Assembly: GCF_003116585.1 (NCBI RefSeq)
Contig: NZ_QEHM01000001.1
Coordinates: forward strand, 124,001 to 188,000
Reading direction: 5' to 3'
DNA from: Albibacillus kandeliae
Lineage (GTDB): Bacteria > Pseudomonadota > Alphaproteobacteria > Rhodobacterales > Rhodobacteraceae
DNA: 64,000 nucleotides
In this document: positions 15,362 through 24,196 of the stretch, in pieces
Position numbering within the stretch: the first letter of the stretch is position 1
Layout of the letters: each line of letters begins with the position of its first letter
The notes under the pieces: model-generated
Seen by the model: the letters and a program-made list of their open reading frames with translations, nothing else
What the model was told of the DNA's origin: nothing
Database searches by the model: none
Program-made: the position numbers and the translations under genes

Positions 15362-16426
15362 ATGAAATTCACGAGACGCGCCCTTGGCGCGACTGCAATC
15401 GCGCTCGCCTTCGCGTCGCCGGTTCTGGCGCAGGAGAAGGGCTATGTCGGGATCGCCATGCCGACCAAGTCGTCGGCGCGCTGGATCGACGACGGCAACA
15501 ACATGGTCAAGCAGTTCGAGGAGGCGGGATACACCACCGATCTGCAGTATGCCGAGGATGACATCCCGAACCAGCTGGCCCAGATCGAGAACATGATCAC
15601 CAAGGGGGTCAATGTGCTGGTCATCGCGGCTATCGACGGCACCACGCTGACCAGCGCGCTGGCGAACGCCGCCGCTGCGGATATCAAGATCGTCGCCTAC
15701 GACCGCCTGATCCGCGACAGCGGTGACGTCGACTATTATGCCACCTTCGACAACTTCAAGGTGGGCGTGCAGCAGGCCGAGACGCTGGTGGCCGGGCTGA
15801 AGGAACGCTTCCCCGACACCAAGCCGTGGAATGTGGAGCTGTTCGGCGGCAGCCCGGACGACAACAACGCCTACTTCTTCTACAACGGCGCCATGTCGGT
15901 GCTGCAGCCGATGATCGACAGTGGCGAGATCGAGATCGTGTCGGGCCAGATGGGCATGGACACGGTCGGCACGCTGCGCTGGGACGGCTCGGTCGCTCAG
16001 GCGCGCATGGATAACCTGCTCTCGGCCAATTACACGGACAAGCAGGTCAACGGTGTGCTCTCGCCCTACGACGGGCTCTCCATCGGGATCATCTCGTCGT
16101 TGCAGGGGGTCGGTTACGGCTCGGGCGACATGAAGATGCCGATCGTCACGGGGCAGGATGCCGAGGTGCCCTCGGTCAAGGCGATCCTGCGGGGCGACCA
16201 GTACTCGACGATCTTCAAGGACACGCGCGAGCTGGCGCGGGTGACCGTCGGCATGGTGGATGCCCTGCTGGCCGGTGGCGAACCCGAGATCAACGACACC
16301 GAGACCTACGACAACGGGGTCAAGGTGGTGCCGTCCTACCTGCTGGAACCGCTGCCGGTGACCAAGGACAACTGGGAAGAGCGGCTGGTCGAAAGCGGCT
16401 ATTACGAGAAGAGCCAGATCGAGTGA
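15362..16426 (+). CDS. chvE: Multiple-monosaccharide ABC transporter substrate-binding protein
   Basis: The 354-residue periplasmic protein starts at the ATG at 15362, preceded by CAGGGAGGAC. A signal peptide covers residues 1-23 ([19 protein letters not shown], cleavage after VLA). The mature part has the ChvE pattern: [62 protein letters not shown] and [18 protein letters not shown]. ChvE-type proteins bind galactose, arabinose, glucose, xylose and related sugars and deliver them to GguAB. It is the first and probably most highly expressed gene of the operon, with two stem-loops directly after it. Confidence 0.95.
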   Translation: MKFTRRALGATAIALAFASPVLAQEKGYVGIAMPTKSSARWIDDGNNMVKQFEEAGYTTDLQYAEDDIPNQLAQIENMITKGVNVLVIAAIDGTTLTSALANAAAADIKIVAYDRLIRDSGDVDYYATFDNFKVGVQQAETLVAGLKERFPDTKPWNVELFGGSPDDNNAYFFYNGAMSVLQPMIDSGEIEIVSGQMGMDTVGTLRWDGSVAQARMDNLLSANYTDKQVNGVLSPYDGLSIGIISSLQGVGYGSGDMKMPIVTGQDAEVPSVKAILRGDQYSTIFKDTRELARVTVGMVDALLAGGEPEINDTETYDNGVKVVPSYLLEPLPVTKDNWEERLVESGYYEKSQIE

Positions 16427-16438
16427 TCCCTCCCGGAT

Positions 16439-16491
16439 GACCGGCCCGCGCGGCCGGTCCGACTGGCCCGCCGGGCGCTGACCCGGCGGGC
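16439..16491 (+). terminator. Two tandem GC-rich stem-loops between chvE and gguA
   Basis: GACCGGCC/GGCCGGTC (16439-16446, 16452-16459) forms an 8-base-pair stem with a 5-base loop. GCCCGCCGGG/CCCGGCGGGC (16466-16475, 16482-16491) forms a 10-base-pair stem with a 6-base loop followed by GTTT. Such intercistronic hairpins usually stabilise the binding-protein mRNA and attenuate the downstream genes. Confidence 0.7.
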
Positions 16492-16516
16492 GTTTCCCGA
16501 AGAAGCGAGACGAACG

Positions 16517-18049
16517 ATGTCCGTAATCCTTGAAATGCGCGGGATCACCAAGGCGTTCCCCGGGGTGAAGGCGCTCGACGATGTCACGCTCTCCGTCGCC
16601 GAGGGCGAGATTCACGCCCTTGTGGGTGAGAACGGGGCGGGGAAGTCGACGCTGATGAAGGTTCTGTCGGGGGTCTATCCCCACGGAAGCTACGATGGCG
16701 AAATCCTCTATGACGGTCAGCCCCGCGCCTTTCGCTCGATCCGGGACAGCGAGGAACTGGGGATCATTATCATCCACCAGGAACTGGCGCTGATCCCGCT
16801 GCTTTCGGTGGCCGAGAACATCTTTCTGGGCAACGAGCGCGCGACCGGCGGCATCATCGACTGGCGCGAGACCCACAGGCGGGCGGCGGAGTTGCTGGCG
16901 CGGGTCGGGCTGGACGAGAATCCGGAAACTCTGGTCGACACTCTTGGTCTGGGCAAGCAGCAGCTGGTGGAGATCGCCAAGGCGCTGTCGAAGAATGTCC
17001 GCCTGCTGATCCTGGACGAGCCGACCTCGTCACTGAACGAGACAGACAGTGCCAAGCTTCTGGAACTGCTGATGGATTTTCGCGAGAAGGGGCTGACCTC
17101 GATCCTGATCTCGCACAAGCTGAACGAGGTGTCGCAGGTCGCGGACACCATCACTGTGCTGCGCGACGGGGCGGCGGTGGCGCGGATGAACTGCGCCGAG
17201 GGCGTGGACGAGCACGACATCGTGCGCAACATGGTCGGCCGCGCGCTGGAGGACCGCTATCCTCCCAAGGGACAGGCAGTGACCGGCGAGGTTGCGATGG
17301 AGGTTCGCAACTGGTCGGTGCGCCATCCGCTGCATCCCGAGCGGCGCGTGGTGAACAATGTGAGTTTTCACGTGCGCCGGGGCGAGGTGCTGGGCATTGC
17401 AGGGCTGATGGGGGCAGGGCGCACGGAGCTGGCGATGAGCCTGTTCGGCCGTTCCTATGGCCGGGACATCAGCGGCGAGGTGAGGATCAACGGCGCGCCT
17501 GCCGATCTCTCGACGGTGCGGCGGGCGATTGACGCGGGGCTGGCCTATGCCACCGAGGACCGCAAGACCTTTGGACTGGTGCTGGATGACACCATCCGGC
17601 GCAACGTGCCTTTGGCCGACCTTCCGGCCATCGCCAGCAACGGGGTCGTCGACCGCGCCCGCGAAGCGGAGGTTGCCGAGGACTATCGCGGCAGGCTTGC
17701 CATCAAGTCCTCTTCCATCGAACAGCCGACCGTAAACCTTTCAGGCGGCAACCAGCAGAAGGTGGTGCTGTCAAAGTGGCTCTTCGCCGATCCCGACATC
17801 CTGATCCTCGACGAGCCGACCCGGGGCATCGACGTCGGCGCCAAGTTCGAAATCTATACCGTGATCCGTGACCTCGCGGCGCAGGGCAAGGCGATCATCG
17901 TGATCTCCTCGGAACTGCCCGAGCTGCTGGGGGTGACCGATCGCCTCTACATCATGAACGAGGGCCGCTTCGTCGGTGAAATGCCGACCGCAGAGGCCAG
18001 CCAGGAAAAGATCATGTCCAGAATCGTCAAGTCGGGAGAAGCCGCATGA
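16517..18049 (+). CDS. gguA: Multiple-monosaccharide ABC transporter ATP-binding protein
   Basis: This 510-residue protein has two tandem ATPase domains, as in MglA/RbsA/GguA. Domain 1 has Walker [10 protein letters not shown] (37-45), [12 protein letters not shown] and Walker [12 protein letters not shown]. Domain 2 has a degenerate Walker [10 protein letters not shown], signature [14 protein letters not shown] (about residue 408) and [14 protein letters not shown]. It powers sugar uptake delivered by ChvE through GguB. It overlaps gguB by 4 bases (ATGA). Confidence 0.95.
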   Translation: MSVILEMRGITKAFPGVKALDDVTLSVAEGEIHALVGENGAGKSTLMKVLSGVYPHGSYDGEILYDGQPRAFRSIRDSEELGIIIIHQELALIPLLSVAENIFLGNERATGGIIDWRETHRRAAELLARVGLDENPETLVDTLGLGKQQLVEIAKALSKNVRLLILDEPTSSLNETDSAKLLELLMDFREKGLTSILISHKLNEVSQVADTITVLRDGAAVARMNCAEGVDEHDIVRNMVGRALEDRYPPKGQAVTGEVAMEVRNWSVRHPLHPERRVVNNVSFHVRRGEVLGIAGLMGAGRTELAMSLFGRSYGRDISGEVRINGAPADLSTVRRAIDAGLAYATEDRKTFGLVLDDTIRRNVPLADLPAIASNGVVDRAREAEVAEDYRGRLAIKSSSIEQPTVNLSGGNQQKVVLSKWLFADPDILILDEPTRGIDVGAKFEIYTVIRDLAAQGKAIIVISSELPELLGVTDRLYIMNEGRFVGEMPTAEASQEKIMSRIVKSGEAA

Positions 18050-19251
18050 CCGACATCACCACCCAGTCCGCCACACGGGGCGAACGCGGCAGCAAATCCG
18101 GCTGGCAGTTCGTGAAGGGCCACTTGCGGGAGTACGGGATCCTGATCGCGCTGGTCGTCATCATGGCGTTCTTCCAGGTCGCCACCGGGGGCATCCTGCT
18201 GAAACCGGTCAACCTGACCAACCTGATCCTGCAGAACTCCTACATCGTCATAATGGCGGTGGGCATGCTGCTGGTCATCGTCTGCGGGCACATCGACCTC
18301 TCGGTCGGCTCGGTCCTGGGCTTTGTCGGGGCGCTGGCGGCGGTGATGATCGTGGAGTGGAACCTGCCGTGGTTCATCGCCGCTGTGCTCTGCCTCGCGG
18401 CGGGGGCGGCCATCGGTGCGGCACAGGGGTTCTGGGTCGCCTACTTCCGCATTCCGTCGTTCATCGTGACGCTGGCGGGGATGCTGGTGTTCAAGGGGCT
18501 GACCCTCTGGCTGCTGGCCGGCCAGTCGGTGGGGCCGTTTCCGCCCGAATTCCGGCTGATCGCCTCGGGCTTCGTGCCCGACATCTTCGGAGGGGAGAAC
18601 CTGAACCTCTTCTCGCTGTTCGCCGGGGTCGCGGTCGCCGCGCTGTTGCTGTGGCTCTCGATCCGGGCGCGTGCGCGGCAGGTCGCGGCGGGGGCCGAGA
18701 CCGAGCCCTTTGCCTTTTTCGCAGGCCGCAACGCGCTGATCTTCGTCGCGCTGGTCTACATGTCATGGCTGATGGCCGATTTCCGGGGGCTGCCCAATGT
18801 CTTCATCGTCATGGCGCTGCTGATCGCGGTCTACTCCTTCCTGACCTCTCGCACCACCTTCGGGCGGCGGCTCTACGCCATCGGCGGGAACGAGAAGGCG
18901 GCCACGCTCTCGGGGATCAACTCGCAGCGGCTGACCTTCCTGACCTTTGCCAACATGGGGATGCTGGCGGCCTTGGCGGGTCTGGTCTTTGCCGCGCGGC
19001 TGAACACCGCGACGCCCAAGGCGGGCGTGGCCTTTGAACTGGACGTGATCGCGGCGGTCTTCATCGGCGGGGCCTCGATGTCCGGTGGCGTCGGCACCGT
19101 GGTGGGCGCCGTGGTGGGGGCCTTCATCATGGGGGTCATGAACAACGGCATGTCGATCCTCGGTATCGGCATCGACTGGCAGCAGGTCATCAAGGGCCTC
19201 GTGCTGCTGGCCGCTGTCATCTTCGACGTGCTGAACAAGCAGAAAGGTTAA
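18046..19251 (+). CDS. gguB: Multiple-monosaccharide ABC transporter permease
   Basis: The 401-residue inner-membrane protein has about ten hydrophobic segments and the sugar-permease motifs [13 protein letters not shown] and [16 protein letters not shown] (the cytoplasmic coupling region). It is longer than RbsC-type permeases (about 320) because of the insertion around residues 165-245, as is usual for GguB/MmsB. It forms the membrane channel for ChvE-bound sugars with GguA. Confidence 0.95.
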   Translation: MTDITTQSATRGERGSKSGWQFVKGHLREYGILIALVVIMAFFQVATGGILLKPVNLTNLILQNSYIVIMAVGMLLVIVCGHIDLSVGSVLGFVGALAAVMIVEWNLPWFIAAVLCLAAGAAIGAAQGFWVAYFRIPSFIVTLAGMLVFKGLTLWLLAGQSVGPFPPEFRLIASGFVPDIFGGENLNLFSLFAGVAVAALLLWLSIRARARQVAAGAETEPFAFFAGRNALIFVALVYMSWLMADFRGLPNVFIVMALLIAVYSFLTSRTTFGRRLYAIGGNEKAATLSGINSQRLTFLTFANMGMLAALAGLVFAARLNTATPKAGVAFELDVIAAVFIGGASMSGGVGTVVGAVVGAFIMGVMNNGMSILGIGIDWQQVIKGLVLLAAVIFDVLNKQKG

Positions 19252-19255
19252 CCAG

Positions 19256-20248
19256 ATGCTGCTCTCGCAATATGCCCGGGATGACGGGACCCTCCAGATC
19301 GTCGCCCGTGACGGCACCGAGGCCTATGAGGTCAGGACCGACCTGTCGCTCTATGAACTGGCGATGGACTGCATCGAAAAGGGCGTGTCGCTGCGCGACT
19401 GCATCGCCACGCTAGGCATGAACGGCGCGGTGGATCTCGAGGCGCTCTATGCCGCCGGACGTCTGCAACCGCCCGTCACCCATCCCGACCCGGCCCACCT
19501 GCACCTGACCGGAACCGGGCTGACCCACCTCGGGTCGGCCTCGACCCGGGCCGAGATGCACAAGAAGGCCACCGGCGACGAAACCGACAGCATGAAGATG
19601 TTCCGCATGGGCGTGGAGGGCGGCAAGCCCGCCAACGGCGCGGCGGGGGTTCAGCCCGAGTGGTTCTACAAGGGCAACGGCAGCGCGCTGGTTGCGCCCG
19701 GTGCACCGCTTGCCTCGCCTGCCTTTGCCGAGGACGGTGGGGAGGAACCCGAGATCGCCGGTATCTACCTGATCGCCCCGGATGGCACGCCGGTCCGGAT
19801 CGGCTGGGCTCTGGCCAATGAATTCTCCGACCACGTCATGGAGCGGCGCAACTATCTCTACCTTGCGCATTCCAAGCTGCGCCCGGCCGCCGTGGGCCCC
19901 GAGCTGCTGATCGGGGACCTGCCGGAGAGCATCGAGGGCACTTCCCGCGTGATCCGGGGGAACGAAGTGATCTTCGAGCAGCCGTTCCTCTCGGGCGAGG
20001 CCAACATGAGCCACAGCCTCTCCAATCTCGAACACCATCACTTCAAATACGCGCTGTTCCGCCAACCGGGCGACCTGCATGTCCATATGTTCGGAACGGC
20101 GACGCTCTCGTTTGCGTCCGGGGTCCGGACTCAGGATGGCGACGTGTTCGAGATCGAGGCTCCCGCCTTCGGGCTGCCGCTGCGCAACCCGCTGTCCTTC
20201 ATGCCGCTCGGCACGCCCGGGCCGCGCACCGAAATCCGCTCTCTCTGA
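19256..20248 (+). CDS. gguC: GguC / AraD1-family protein (FAH-like fold)
   Basis: The 330-residue soluble protein starts 4 bases after the gguB stop. Motifs LTHLGSASTRAEMH, ALANEFSDHVMERRNYLYLAHSKLR and SGEANMSHSLSNLEHHHFKYALFR match GguC/AraD1, a family related to fumarylacetoacetate hydrolases, with a probable acidic metal site around ANEFSDH. The biochemical role is not established. It sits between the sugar importer and a pentonate/hexonate dehydratase, so it probably acts on a 2-keto-3-deoxy sugar acid. FAH-fold enzymes are known to dehydrate 2-keto-3-deoxyarabinonate in Sulfolobus, which makes the same reaction a reasonable hypothesis here. Confidence 0.85.
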   Translation: MLLSQYARDDGTLQIVARDGTEAYEVRTDLSLYELAMDCIEKGVSLRDCIATLGMNGAVDLEALYAAGRLQPPVTHPDPAHLHLTGTGLTHLGSASTRAEMHKKATGDETDSMKMFRMGVEGGKPANGAAGVQPEWFYKGNGSALVAPGAPLASPAFAEDGGEEPEIAGIYLIAPDGTPVRIGWALANEFSDHVMERRNYLYLAHSKLRPAAVGPELLIGDLPESIEGTSRVIRGNEVIFEQPFLSGEANMSHSLSNLEHHHFKYALFRQPGDLHVHMFGTATLSFASGVRTQDGDVFEIEAPAFGLPLRNPLSFMPLGTPGPRTEIRSL

Positions 20249-20257
20249 GGCACTCCG

Positions 20258-22003
20258 ATGACCTTCAAACCGGCCCAATGGCCTCGCAAGCTCAGATCGC
20301 AGGAATGGTACGGCGGCACCTCGCGCGACAACATCTATCACCGGGGCTGGCTGAAAAATCAGGGCTACCCGCACGACCTGTTCGACGGGCGCCCCGTGAT
20401 CGGTATTCTGAACACATGGTCCGAGCTGACGCCCTGCAACGGGCACCTGCGCGAACTGGCCGAGAAGGTGAAGGCCGGGGTTTGGGAGGCCGGGGGTTTC
20501 CCTGTCGAGGTGCCGGTGTTTTCGGCTTCGGAGAACACGTTCCGCCCCACGGCGATGATGTACCGCAACCTCGCCGCCATGGCGGTCGAGGAGCAGATGC
20601 GCGCCCAGCCAATTGATGGCGCCGTGCTGCTGGTGGGCTGTGACAAGACCACGCCTTCGCTGATGATGGGAGCGGCCTCGACCGACATTCCCTCCATCGT
20701 GGTGACCGGCGGGCCGATGCTGAACGGCTGGTTCCGGGGCGAGAGGGTCGGCTCGGGCACCGCGCTCTGGCAGATGAGCGAGGACATCAAGGCCGGAAAG
20801 ATGAGCCAGGAGGACTTCCTCGAGGCGGAACAGGCCATGTCCCGCTCGTCGGGAACCTGCAACACGATGGGAACCGCCTCGACCATGGCGTCGATGGCCG
20901 AGGCGCTGGGCATGGCCCTGTCGGGCAACGCCGCGATCCCTGGCGTGGATGCCCGCCGCCGGGTGATGGCGCAGCTGACTGGCCGCCGGATCGTGCAGAT
21001 GGTCAAGGACGACCTGAAGCCCTCGGACATCATGACCAAGGCGGCCTTCGAGAATGCGATTCGTACCAACGGTGCCATAGGCGGGTCCACCAACGCGGTG
21101 GTGCACCTGCTGGCGCTGGCCGGGCGTGTCGGCGTCGACCTGACGCTGGAGGACTGGGACAGGCTGGGCCGCGACGTGCCGACCATCGTGAACCTCATGC
21201 CTTCGGGCAAGTACCTGATGGAGGAGTTCTTTTACGCCGGGGGGCTGCCAGTCGTCCTCAAACGGCTGGGGGAAGCGGGGCTGCTGCACCGGGACGCGCT
21301 GACCGTTTCGGGCGGGGTGATCTGGGACGAGGTCAAGGACGCGGTCAACTGGAACGAGGATGTCATCCGCCCGGCCGACAAGGCACTGACGGCCAGCGGC
21401 GGGATCGCGGTTCTGAGGGGCAACCTCGCCCCGCAGGGCGCGGTGCTGAAGCCCTCCGCCGCGACACCTGCGCTGATGCGGCACCGGGGGCGTGCGGTCG
21501 TCTTCGAGGACATCGACGACTACAAGGCCAGGATCAACGACGATGCGCTGGATATCGACGAGACCTGCGTGATGGTCCTCAAGAACTGCGGGCCCAAGGG
21601 CTATCCGGGCATGTCCGAGGTTGGCAACATGGGCCTGCCGCCCAAGGTGCTGAAGAAGGGCATCACCGACATGATCCGCATCTCCGATGCGCGCATGTCC
21701 GGCACCGCCTATGGCACCGTCGTCCTGCACACCGCACCCGAGGCGGCGGCGGGTGGGCCCCTTGCGATCGTCCGCACCGGGGACATGATCGAGCTGGATG
21801 TCGAGGCCCGGCGGTTGCACCTCGACCTGAGCGACGAGGAGATTGCCGCGCGCCTCGACGAGTGGCAACCGCCCGAGCCGCCGGTGGCCACGGGCGGCTA
21901 CACCCGGCTCTACCACGACGCGGTCGAGGGCGCGGACACGGGGGCCGATTTCGGCTTCCTCAAGGGCTGCCGGGGACGGGAGGTGCCGCGTGACTCCCAC
22001 TAG
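20258..22003 (+). CDS. IlvD/Edd-family sugar-acid dehydratase (L-arabinonate/D-galactonate type)
   Basis: The 581-residue protein has the cluster ligands Cys60 (TPCNGHL), Cys128 (VGCDKTTP) and Cys201 (SGTCNTMG) and the Mg-binding Lys130. DARMSGTAYG near residue 480 carries the catalytic Ser. Length and sequence resemble the 2Fe-2S L-arabinonate dehydratase of Rhizobium, which is also known to accept D-galactonate and D-fuconate. It would make 2-keto-3-deoxy acids from sugar acids in the cytosol. Because no DgoD-type galactonate dehydratase lies nearby, it probably serves the galactose route as well as arabinose. Confidence 0.92.
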   Translation: MTFKPAQWPRKLRSQEWYGGTSRDNIYHRGWLKNQGYPHDLFDGRPVIGILNTWSELTPCNGHLRELAEKVKAGVWEAGGFPVEVPVFSASENTFRPTAMMYRNLAAMAVEEQMRAQPIDGAVLLVGCDKTTPSLMMGAASTDIPSIVVTGGPMLNGWFRGERVGSGTALWQMSEDIKAGKMSQEDFLEAEQAMSRSSGTCNTMGTASTMASMAEALGMALSGNAAIPGVDARRRVMAQLTGRRIVQMVKDDLKPSDIMTKAAFENAIRTNGAIGGSTNAVVHLLALAGRVGVDLTLEDWDRLGRDVPTIVNLMPSGKYLMEEFFYAGGLPVVLKRLGEAGLLHRDALTVSGGVIWDEVKDAVNWNEDVIRPADKALTASGGIAVLRGNLAPQGAVLKPSAATPALMRHRGRAVVFEDIDDYKARINDDALDIDETCVMVLKNCGPKGYPGMSEVGNMGLPPKVLKKGITDMIRISDARMSGTAYGTVVLHTAPEAAAGGPLAIVRTGDMIELDVEARRLHLDLSDEEIAARLDEWQPPEPPVATGGYTRLYHDAVEGADTGADFGFLKGCRGREVPRDSH

Positions 22004-22952
22004 GATCGCCCTTGTCGGCATCGGCAAGATCGCCCGCGACCAGCATATCCCGGCGCTCGCCAGTTCGGAGGCCTTCGAACTGGCCGCCACGGTCAGCCGG
22101 TCGGGCGGCATCGAGGGGGTCGAGAACTACACCCGTGTCGAGGCAATGCTGGAGGCGAGGCCGGATATTCCGGCGGTCAGCTTCTGCACGCCGCCCCAGG
22201 TCCGCCATTCGGGTGCGCGCGCCGCGCTGGAGGCGGGGCGACACGTGATGCTGGAGAAACCGCCGGGGGCATCGCTCTCGGAGGTGCACGCGCTGGAATG
22301 CCTTGCGGATGAGCGGGGGCTCAGCCTGTTTGCGACCTGGCATTCCCGTCATGCCGCTGCCGTTCCCGCCGCGAAGGCTTGGCTGGCGGACAAGCAAATC
22401 CGCGCCGTGCGGATCGTCTGGAAGGAGGATGTGCGCGTCTGGCATCCCGGACAGCAATGGATCTGGGAGGCCGGGGGGCTGGGCATCTTCGACCCTGCTA
22501 TCAACGCCTTTTCGATCCTGACCGAGATCCTGCCGGTGCCGGTCCATGTGACGCGCGCAGATCTGCACTTTCCCGTCAACTGCGACACCCCCATCGCGGG
22601 CGAGATCCGAATGAGCAGCAGCGGTGGGCCACTGGTCACTGCCGAGGTCGATTTCCTTCACGAGGGTCCGCCCGCATGGCGGCAGGAGATCGAGACGGAC
22701 GCGGGAACGCTGACGCTGGACAAGGGCGGTGCGGTCATGCGCATCGACGGCGTGGCACCGCAGGGCGATGGGGTGACAGAGACCGGGATTCAGGGCGAGT
22801 ACGAAGGGCTTTATTCCAAGTTCGCGGAGCTTCTGGCGGGCGGGGCGTCCGAGGTGGACCTGCGCCCGATGGTGCTGGTCGCCGATGCCTTCACCCTCGG
22901 CAAGCGGCACCAAGCGCCCGAGTTCATCGACCCGACGTTGCAGGAGGCCTGA
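21990..22952 (+). CDS. Gfo/Idh/MocA-family D-galactose (L-arabinose) 1-dehydrogenase
   Basis: I place the start at the GTG at 21990, with GGGAGG 6 bases upstream, giving 320 residues; it overlaps the dehydratase gene by 14 bases. It begins VTPTRIALVGIGKIARDQHIPAL, a Rossmann GxGxxA motif, and has the conserved LEKPPGA lysine motif and WEAGGLGIFDPAINAFSIL in the C-terminal sheet domain. It matches NAD(P)-linked galactose/arabinose 1-dehydrogenases of the Gfo/Idh/MocA group, which convert the sugar to the lactone. It provides step one of the De Ley-Doudoroff route in this operon. Confidence 0.9.
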   Translation: MTPTRIALVGIGKIARDQHIPALASSEAFELAATVSRSGGIEGVENYTRVEAMLEARPDIPAVSFCTPPQVRHSGARAALEAGRHVMLEKPPGASLSEVHALECLADERGLSLFATWHSRHAAAVPAAKAWLADKQIRAVRIVWKEDVRVWHPGQQWIWEAGGLGIFDPAINAFSILTEILPVPVHVTRADLHFPVNCDTPIAGEIRMSSSGGPLVTAEVDFLHEGPPAWRQEIETDAGTLTLDKGGAVMRIDGVAPQGDGVTETGIQGEYEGLYSKFAELLAGGASEVDLRPMVLVADAFTLGKRHQAPEFIDPTLQEA

Positions 22953-22953
22953 G

Positions 22954-23079
22954 ATGGGTACCCCCTTGGTTCCGACCGATTTCGCCGCGCCACCGGGCGA
23001 CGGCCGCGGGATCAGGCGGGCCGGGCCAATGAAGATCATACCCGGTGCGCTCCGGGCGTCGGTCCCGGGGACCGACTGA
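22954..23079 (+). CDS. Possible 41-residue protein after the galactose dehydrogenase
   Basis: An ATG at 22954 follows the dehydrogenase stop by one base and has a full AGGAGG ribosome site 6 bases before it (inside the end of the dehydrogenase gene). The frame begins MGTPLVPTDFAAPPGDG and ends at 23079, right after a hairpin. It is rich in Pro/Gly/Arg and I recognise no family. The strong site is the main argument; the product could equally be a chance frame read through a terminator leader. Confidence 0.3.
   Translation: MGTPLVPTDFAAPPGDGRGIRRAGPMKIIPGALRASVPGTD
23058..23076 (+). terminator. Hairpin ending the chvE-ggu-galactose operon
   Basis: GTCGGTC (23058-23064) pairs with GACCGAC (23070-23076) around a CCGGG loop. 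There is no clear T-tract. It lies between the dehydrogenase and ytfQ and may terminate or attenuate read-through into the second transporter operon. Confidence 0.5.
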
Positions 23080-23178
23080 GGCCGCGCATCGGGGTAGGAA
23101 TACCTGCGGGGGGTGATCCTTTGCAGGTGGATAGGGCTTCGGGAGGACGAAGACCCGTCACATTAGGGAGGACTAGAG
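23080..23178 (+). promoter_or_regulatory. Leader of the ytfQ operon
   Basis: This stretch upstream of ytfQ holds ACCTGC (23102-23107) and GCAGGT (23123-23128), a 6-base inverted repeat, and the ribosome site AGGGAGGA 8 bases before the ATG. A very similar GGGAGGACTA leader precedes chvE. No promoter boxes stand out. Confidence 0.35.
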
Positions 23179-24126
23179 ATGAAGAGACTACTCGCATCGG
23201 CGGCGTTCGTGGCTTTCGCGGCCTCGGGGGCCGTCGCCCAGACCGTCGGCTTCTCGCAGATCGGCTCGGAATCCGGCTGGCGGGCGGCGGAAACCACGCT
23301 GACCAAGCAGCAGGCCGAGGAGCGTGGGATCGACCTGAAATTCTCGGACGCGCAGCAGAAGCAGGAAAACCAGATCGCCGCGATCCGCTCGTTCATCGCG
23401 CAGGGCGTCGATGCCATCCTGCTCGCGCCGGTGGTGGCGACGGGCTGGGATTCCGTGCTGGAAGAAGCCAAGGAGGCCGAGATCCCCGTGGTGCTGCTGG
23501 ACCGTCAGGTCGATAGCGACAAGTCGCTGTATCTGACAGCCGTCGGATCCGACCTCGTGCATGAGGGCGAGGTGGCGGGACAGTGGCTGGTGGACAAGGT
23601 CGCCGGCGAACCCTGCCGCGTCGTCGAGTTGCAGGGCACGACCGGGTCATCGCCTGCCATCGACCGCAAGTCCGGGTTCGAGAACGCGATCAAGGGCCAC
23701 GACAATATCGAGATCGTGCGGTCGCAGACAGGTGATTTCACCCGCGCGCAGGGCAAGGAAGTGATGGAGAGCTTTCTTCAGGCCGAGGGCGGCGGGCAGG
23801 ATATCTGCGCGCTCTACGCCCATAACGACGACATGGCGGTCGGTGCCATCCAGGCGATCAAGGAAGCGGGGCTGAAGCCCGGTTCGGATATCCTTGTCGT
23901 GTCCATCGACGCGGTGCCGGACATCTTTCAGGCAATGGCCGCGGGCGAGGCAAACGCCACGGTGGAACTGACGCCGAACATGGCAGGCCCGGCCTTCGAC
24001 GCGCTCAAGGCCTACATGGAGAGCGGCACCGAGCCTGCCAAGTTCCTGCAGACCGAGTCCAAGCTCTACACCCAGGATGATGACCCCTCCGGCGAGTACG
24101 AGCGCCGCAAGGGTCTGGGATACTGA
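23179..24126 (+). CDS. ytfQ: Galactofuranose-type ABC transporter substrate-binding protein
   Basis: The 315-residue periplasmic protein has a signal peptide (MKRLLASAAFVAFAASGAVA, cleaved before QTVGF). The YtfQ pattern follows: GFSQIGSESGWRAAET, FSDAQQKQENQIAAIRSFI, LLAPVVATGWD, ELQGTTGSSPAIDRK and YAHNDDMAVGAIQAI. In E. coli YtfQ binds galactofuranose and galactopyranose. It opens an operon with ytfR, ytfT, yjfF and a lactonase, next to the galactose catabolic genes, which supports a galactose/arabinose furanose role. Confidence 0.93.
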   Translation: MKRLLASAAFVAFAASGAVAQTVGFSQIGSESGWRAAETTLTKQQAEERGIDLKFSDAQQKQENQIAAIRSFIAQGVDAILLAPVVATGWDSVLEEAKEAEIPVVLLDRQVDSDKSLYLTAVGSDLVHEGEVAGQWLVDKVAGEPCRVVELQGTTGSSPAIDRKSGFENAIKGHDNIEIVRSQTGDFTRAQGKEVMESFLQAEGGGQDICALYAHNDDMAVGAIQAIKEAGLKPGSDILVVSIDAVPDIFQAMAAGEANATVELTPNMAGPAFDALKAYMESGTEPAKFLQTESKLYTQDDDPSGEYERRKGLGY

Positions 24127-24196
24127 TGCAAAGCGGCTGGTGCGAATCCATCGCGCCGGCCGCGCTGCCAGACCGCGCAATACCGAAGGCCCGCCG

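Noticed and set aside
15317-16876. A 519-residue minus-strand frame opposite chvE and gguA
   Set aside because: It crosses the intercistronic hairpins and two genes; composition is typical antisense shadow.
19412-22111. An 899-residue minus-strand frame across gguC and the dehydratase
   Set aside because: It is Arg/His/Pro/Gly-rich, spans two genes and their junction, and is explained by complementarity to their codon bias.
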